64,000 nt of DNA, taken from positions 1 through 64,000 of the forward strand of contig JAEUOT010000019.1 of NCBI GenBank assembly GCA_016790705.1, read 5' to 3'. Made by a program: the position numbers and the translations under genes. The first letter of the stretch is position 1. The number at the start of each line of letters is the position of its first letter. The DNA comes from Hydrogenophaga sp. (GTDB lineage Bacteria; Pseudomonadota; Gammaproteobacteria; Burkholderiales; Burkholderiaceae_C). Positions 61,358-64,000 of this stretch are shown here, piece after piece. A model generated the notes under the pieces. The model was given only the letters and a program-made list of their open reading frames with translations. It made no database searches and was not told the DNA's origin.

Positions 61358-62067
61358 ATCCATCACCCCAACTGCGCAGCGAGCGCGAGGCCGGCGTGCT
61401 CACGCTCACGCTGAACCGCCCCGACAAACTCAACGCCATCGATAACCCGATGGCCGAAGCCCTGCTCGACGCGCTCCAAGCGGCCGAGGCCGACCCTGCC
61501 GTGCGCGCGATCCGCCTGCGCGGGGAAGGCCGCGCCTTCTGCGCCGGCCGCGACGTCAGCGCCGCGCCGACCGAGCGCGACCTCGAACTGGTGCAGGCGG
61601 TCTCACGCGCCATCGTCGCCCACCGCTGCCCGGTCATCGCCGCCGTGCACGGCTGGACCGTGGGCGCGGGCTTCGAATGGACGATGGACGCCGACATCGT
61701 GTTCGCCGCCATCGACGCGCGCTTCAAGCTGCCCGAGGCGTCGCTTGGTGTGTTCGTCACCGGCGGCCTGGTCGCCACCCTGCCCGCGGCCATCGGCCCG
61801 ATGCGCGCCAAGGCGCTGACCCTGCTCGGCGAGCCCTTCGACGCCGCGCAGGCGCTGGCCTGGGGCCTGGTCTACCGCTGCGTGCCGCCCGACGAACTCG
61901 ACGCGGTGTCGCTCGCGGCCGCGCGCCGCGTCGCCGACATGAAACCCGAGGTCGCGAGCACCTTCAAGCGCGTGCTCAACCAGATCGGGCTGGAGCGCTT
62001 CGAGCGGGCGGTGGAGGAAGAGTCGGCGGTGCAGCGGCGCTGGGGCGCGGGCGACGCGTCGGCCTGA
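61354..62067 (+). CDS. Enoyl-CoA hydratase/isomerase family protein
   Basis: A 237-aa crotonase-fold protein from a GTG start that overlaps the regulator stop (GTGA). Motifs are LTLNRPDKLNAIDNPM, the oxyanion-hole AVHGWTVGAGFEWTMDADIV and PEASLGVFVTGG. The family has many reactions, and the substrate is unknown. Coupling to a formate-dehydrogenase regulator is unusual. The fully conserved early hydratase Glu is not evident in the AGFEW region, so isomerase-type or other chemistry is possible. Confidence 0.82.
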   Translation: MNPSPQLRSEREAGVLTLTLNRPDKLNAIDNPMAEALLDALQAAEADPAVRAIRLRGEGRAFCAGRDVSAAPTERDLELVQAVSRAIVAHRCPVIAAVHGWTVGAGFEWTMDADIVFAAIDARFKLPEASLGVFVTGGLVATLPAAIGPMRAKALTLLGEPFDAAQALAWGLVYRCVPPDELDAVSLAAARRVADMKPEVASTFKRVLNQIGLERFERAVEEESAVQRRWGAGDASA

Positions 62068-62068
62068 A

Positions 62069-62494
62069 TCAGGGCGCCGGCGGGCGCTGCTTTTTCGCGA
62101 GACGGTCCCAGTCGCGCAGCGTCTGAAGCAAGCGGTTTTTCGCGTCGGTGTGGCTCTGGCCGAAGGTCTCGGCCATCTGGCGGCGCAGCGCCTCGTCCGG
62201 CGGCGGCGCGCCCAGCGCCTTGAGCCGGTCGATCACCAGCATCAGCACCTGAAAGCTGCCCGAGTCCACCGCCATGGTCAGCGGCGTCTGCCCGTCGGCC
62301 GCTGCGTCCAGCACGTTGGCGCCGTGTTCGAGCATGTGCTTGACCACACCCGGCTTGCCGCCCGCGCAGGCCCAGTGCAGCGGCACCAGCCCGCCCTCCA
62401 GCCGCGCGTTGAAGTCGGCGCCGGGCGCGAGATGCTCCGCGGCCAGGGGCCAGCCGGAGGCTTTGATCATTTGCTGGAGTTGCCAGGGGGTCAT
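62069..62494 (-). CDS. Ankyrin-repeat protein
   Basis: A 141-aa protein with two to three ankyrin repeats: ARLEGGLVPLHWACAGGKPGVVKHMLEHGANV and AAADGQTPLTMAVDSGSFQVLMLVID (each recognisable by G-x-T/V-P-L-x-x-A). A short basic C-terminus follows. It would mediate protein binding; partners are unknown. It converges on the enoyl-CoA hydratase gene with 1 bp between stops. Confidence 0.8.
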   Translation of the reverse strand: MTPWQLQQMIKASGWPLAAEHLAPGADFNARLEGGLVPLHWACAGGKPGVVKHMLEHGANVLDAAADGQTPLTMAVDSGSFQVLMLVIDRLKALGAPPPDEALRRQMAETFGQSHTDAKNRLLQTLRDWDRLAKKQRPPAP

Positions 62495-62639
62495 GGGGAC
62501 GGGCTTGTCAGTTGGGGTTGAATCGGCTGAGCGTATGCGATGTGGCAGGCGTTCAGTGGTCCTGTTGTGGCGTTTGTTGAACGTGTTTAACTGTTCGACT
62601 TGGTGTTTGTGGTGAGTGACTTGTAAGGGAGGATTCGTG

Positions 62640-63269
62640 ATGATGCGATGTGATCTGTCTGCGATTGGTACGGTGTGTGTCCTTGTGCTCGCTGGATGCG
62701 CCTATCCAGCGCCCCAGACTGACAGCAAAGGTCTTCCCGTTCCCGGACCGATTGCATTCGGCGAGACGCGACGGCCGGTCACCGGAAGCTGTGGCCAGGT
62801 CATGCCGTATTGGAACTACTGTGATTTGCTGTTCGAGGATTTGAACGGGCGGCGTGTGGATGGTCATCGCATTCGCTCCGAACTGGACCGGATCGCTTCA
62901 GCGCTCCCGCCACTGTCCCGATGGGTCAAACCCGTCGAAGGACACGATGACTCTGAATTACCCTACGACATGCATCTGCTGACGATCTCCCCGGCGGTCG
63001 TTCTGGTGGTTCCAAGGGAAGCCAAGAGACCCTTGAACTGTCCGTCGGTCTACCACGACGGGTGCATTCAGTCGGAGGCGTTTCGCGCCCATTCCTATTG
63101 GTACCGCTCATCCCCGGCCGTTCGCGCTGGCAGCTTTTGGTTCAGTCCAGCGCAACCCGGGATGAACCCCATCAATGAATCCGCTGCCGAGAACGTGATC
63201 GCGGTTGACCGAGCATTGTTGCGTCTCACCGCGATACGCGGCGAATGGCGGGTGATTCGGGACAAATAG
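62640..63269 (+). CDS. Hypothetical lipoprotein, lower GC than surroundings
   Basis: A 209-aa lipoprotein (signal VCVLVLAGC, lipobox LAGC) with no family I recognise. Four further Cys residues (GSCGQVMPYWNYC, LNCPSVYHDGC) suggest two disulfides. The ATG at 62640 follows a strong AAGGGAGGA site. Base composition is less GC-rich than its neighbours, resembling the orphan at 38202, so it may be laterally acquired. Confidence 0.7.
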   Translation: MMRCDLSAIGTVCVLVLAGCAYPAPQTDSKGLPVPGPIAFGETRRPVTGSCGQVMPYWNYCDLLFEDLNGRRVDGHRIRSELDRIASALPPLSRWVKPVEGHDDSELPYDMHLLTISPAVVLVVPREAKRPLNCPSVYHDGCIQSEAFRAHSYWYRSSPAVRAGSFWFSPAQPGMNPINESAAENVIAVDRALLRLTAIRGEWRVIRDK

Positions 63270-63306
63270 CGAAGTCGCTTTACACGCATCAGACCACGCA
63301 CGAAGT

Positions 63307-63321
63307 CGGATCATTGATCCG
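63307..63321. promoter_or_regulatory. 15-bp palindrome upstream of the second sigma-54 promoter
   Basis: CGGATCATTGATCCG has perfect 7-bp arms and lies about 100 bp before the -24 element, the usual distance for a sigma-54 enhancer site. It does not fit the NtrC consensus. The rest of 63270-63418 shows no convincing gene. Confidence 0.35.
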
Positions 63322-63418
63322 AGCACGAGTGCGCCACGGGAGATTTCCTTTCAGCGCCCTGGTGGATGTGTATCTGCTGACTGGGCCAGAGATTCTGGGC
63401 ATCACGTCGACCCAGTCC

Positions 63419-63434
63419 TGGCACCAAACCTGCT
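63419..63434 (+). promoter_or_regulatory. Sigma-54 (-24/-12) promoter upstream of riboswitch 2
   Basis: TGGCACCAAACCTGCT matches TGGCAC-N5-TTGCT with one mismatch and keeps GG-N10-GC spacing. The distance to the aptamer's CTAGGG (about 61 bp) nearly equals that of the first riboswitch (about 64 bp). A TGCACCA half-site follows near 63459. Confidence 0.65.
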
Positions 63435-63489
63435 AAGCCCTACCCACAGAGAGGCGAGTGCACCAAAACCGTGACTTGCCACCTTGAAT

Positions 63490-63611
63490 GACCGCTAGGG
63501 TTCCGGGCGCTGCAGACCGACACACATATATGTAGTCCGCAGCGCCGCCTGGTCCGAGAGCAGTCGGCCACGATCGTGTGGCTCCACGGAGGGACAAAAG
63601 CCCGGGAGAAG
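63490..63611 (+). ncRNA. ykkC/guanidine-I riboswitch 2
   Basis: Conserved aptamer elements are CTAGGGTTCCG (63495-63505), GGTCCGAGAG (from 63551), and CACGGAGGGACAAAAGCCCG followed by GGAGAA (to 63610). The first helical domain is longer than in copy 1, with GGCGCTGC and GCAGCGCC closing a loop of about 25 nt. GAGA near the aptamer's 3' end can pair with TCTC near 63640, an alternative hairpin. The permease gene starts at 63678 behind CAGGAG. Confidence 0.88.
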
Positions 63612-63677
63612 CTGGTACGCGCCGCGGCGTGTGCGCGAGCCTCTCTGGCCGTCGTCCCCCCGAACAGGAGCCCGCGC

Positions 63678-64000
63678 ATGTCCACATCGCCCCCTTCGCT
63701 GCCGCTGGTGGTCCCGCCGGCCGCCGCGTCTGCGCTGACCGCGCCGTCGCCGCGCCGTCCGCTGTCTTCGCTCTGGACGGTGCGCGCGCCGATCAACCGC
63801 CGCGCCTACTGGGTGCTCGCGCTGACCGGCCTTGTGCTGCCGCTGCTGGCCTGGGCCGCGCTGGCCGCCTGGGCTGGGCTGGACCCGACCTTCATGCCGT
63901 CGCCGCTGGCGGTGCTGGGCAAGAGCTGGGTCTGGCTGACCGAGAACGGTCTGGTGCACGACATGGCGATCAGCACCTACCGCGTGGTCGCTGGCTTTGT
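63678..64000 (+). CDS. NitT/TauT-family ABC transporter permease (3' end outside window)
   Basis: The visible 107 residues have a long Pro/Ser/Ala-rich N-terminus, one transmembrane helix (YWVLALTGLVLPLLAWAALAAW) and the PSPLAVLGKSWVWLTENGLVHDMAISTYRV segment (P-S-P at the start is the signature) of SsuC/TauC-like permeases. It follows the second guanidine-I riboswitch. An ATPase gene is expected beyond the edge. It may pair with the binding protein at 41586, which lacks its own permease. Confidence 0.87.
   Translation, partial: MSTSPPSLPLVVPPAAASALTAPSPRRPLSSLWTVRAPINRRAYWVLALTGLVLPLLAWAALAAWAGLDPTFMPSPLAVLGKSWVWLTENGLVHDMAISTYRVVAGF

Noticed and set aside
63245-63436. A short frame overlapping the end of the lipoprotein gene
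   Set aside because: It overlaps the lipoprotein gene and the sigma-54 promoter, has no ribosome site and no recognisable domain.

Overview
The window looks like chromosomal DNA of a high-GC betaproteobacterium, most likely Burkholderiales, family Comamonadaceae (a Hydrogenophaga-like organism). This is inferred from base composition, the NAD-linked fdsGBACD formate dehydrogenase, the UbiM-type hydroxylase, FNR/ANR-type boxes and a short GC-rich dispersed repeat of the kind I associate with that family. No tRNA, rRNA, CRISPR array, insertion sequence or prophage was seen.

Region 1 (1-8449) is a polyamine catabolism regulon. A putrescine-binding lipoprotein, a putrescine aminotransferase, a gamma-glutamylputrescine synthetase and a gamma-glutamyl-GABA hydrolase are read leftward. 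A MocR/GntR-aminotransferase regulator diverges from them, and agmatinase plus a PuuB-type oxidase converge on it. Region 2 (8638-15847) holds a GST, an MFS transporter, a hemerythrin protein and a copper module (copA | copZ-cueR-Spy-like) with two divergent 19-bp-spacer MerR-type promoters. CopA carries an in-frame copy of the dispersed repeat.

Region 3 (15850-24127) has a UbiM-like hydroxylase, then a deacetylase/acetyltransferase pair (a possible protein or polyamine acylation switch); FNR-type boxes precede the hydroxylase and the deacetylase. Next come an intergenic region with the layout of a DnaA-dependent replication origin, a UbiA/MenA-type prenyltransferase and minCDE. Region 4 (24179-41251) is mostly housekeeping: an M48 protease, DAHP synthase, an NlpC/P60 lipoprotein, a P2-type cation ATPase, a DEDDh exonuclease coupled to a two-component system, an SPFH protein and a UbiB-like kinase, plus a lower-GC orphan gene.

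Region 5 (41252-52336) is the most unusual part. A sigma-54 promoter and a ykkC/guanidine-I riboswitch lead an eight-gene operon: NitT/TauT-type binding protein, membrane di-iron hydroxylase/desaturase, two SDRs, a DMT permease, a creatininase, a biuret-hydrolase-like enzyme and an unknown protein. Ethanolamine ammonia-lyase (eutBC) and a metallo-beta-lactamase-fold hydrolase with its own sigma-54 promoter follow. At the right edge (63419-64000) a second sigma-54 promoter plus ykkC riboswitch leads an ABC permease. Together these suggest a nitrogen-limitation- and guanidine-controlled system for uptake and oxidative/hydrolytic breakdown of a guanidino or ureido compound, which I do not recognise as a described pathway.

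Region 6 (52345-62494) holds a formate module: an OFA-family transporter followed by fdsGBACD, with a divergent ModE-HTH/PBP-like regulator and an enoyl-CoA hydratase. An ankyrin protein and a lower-GC lipoprotein orphan complete it.
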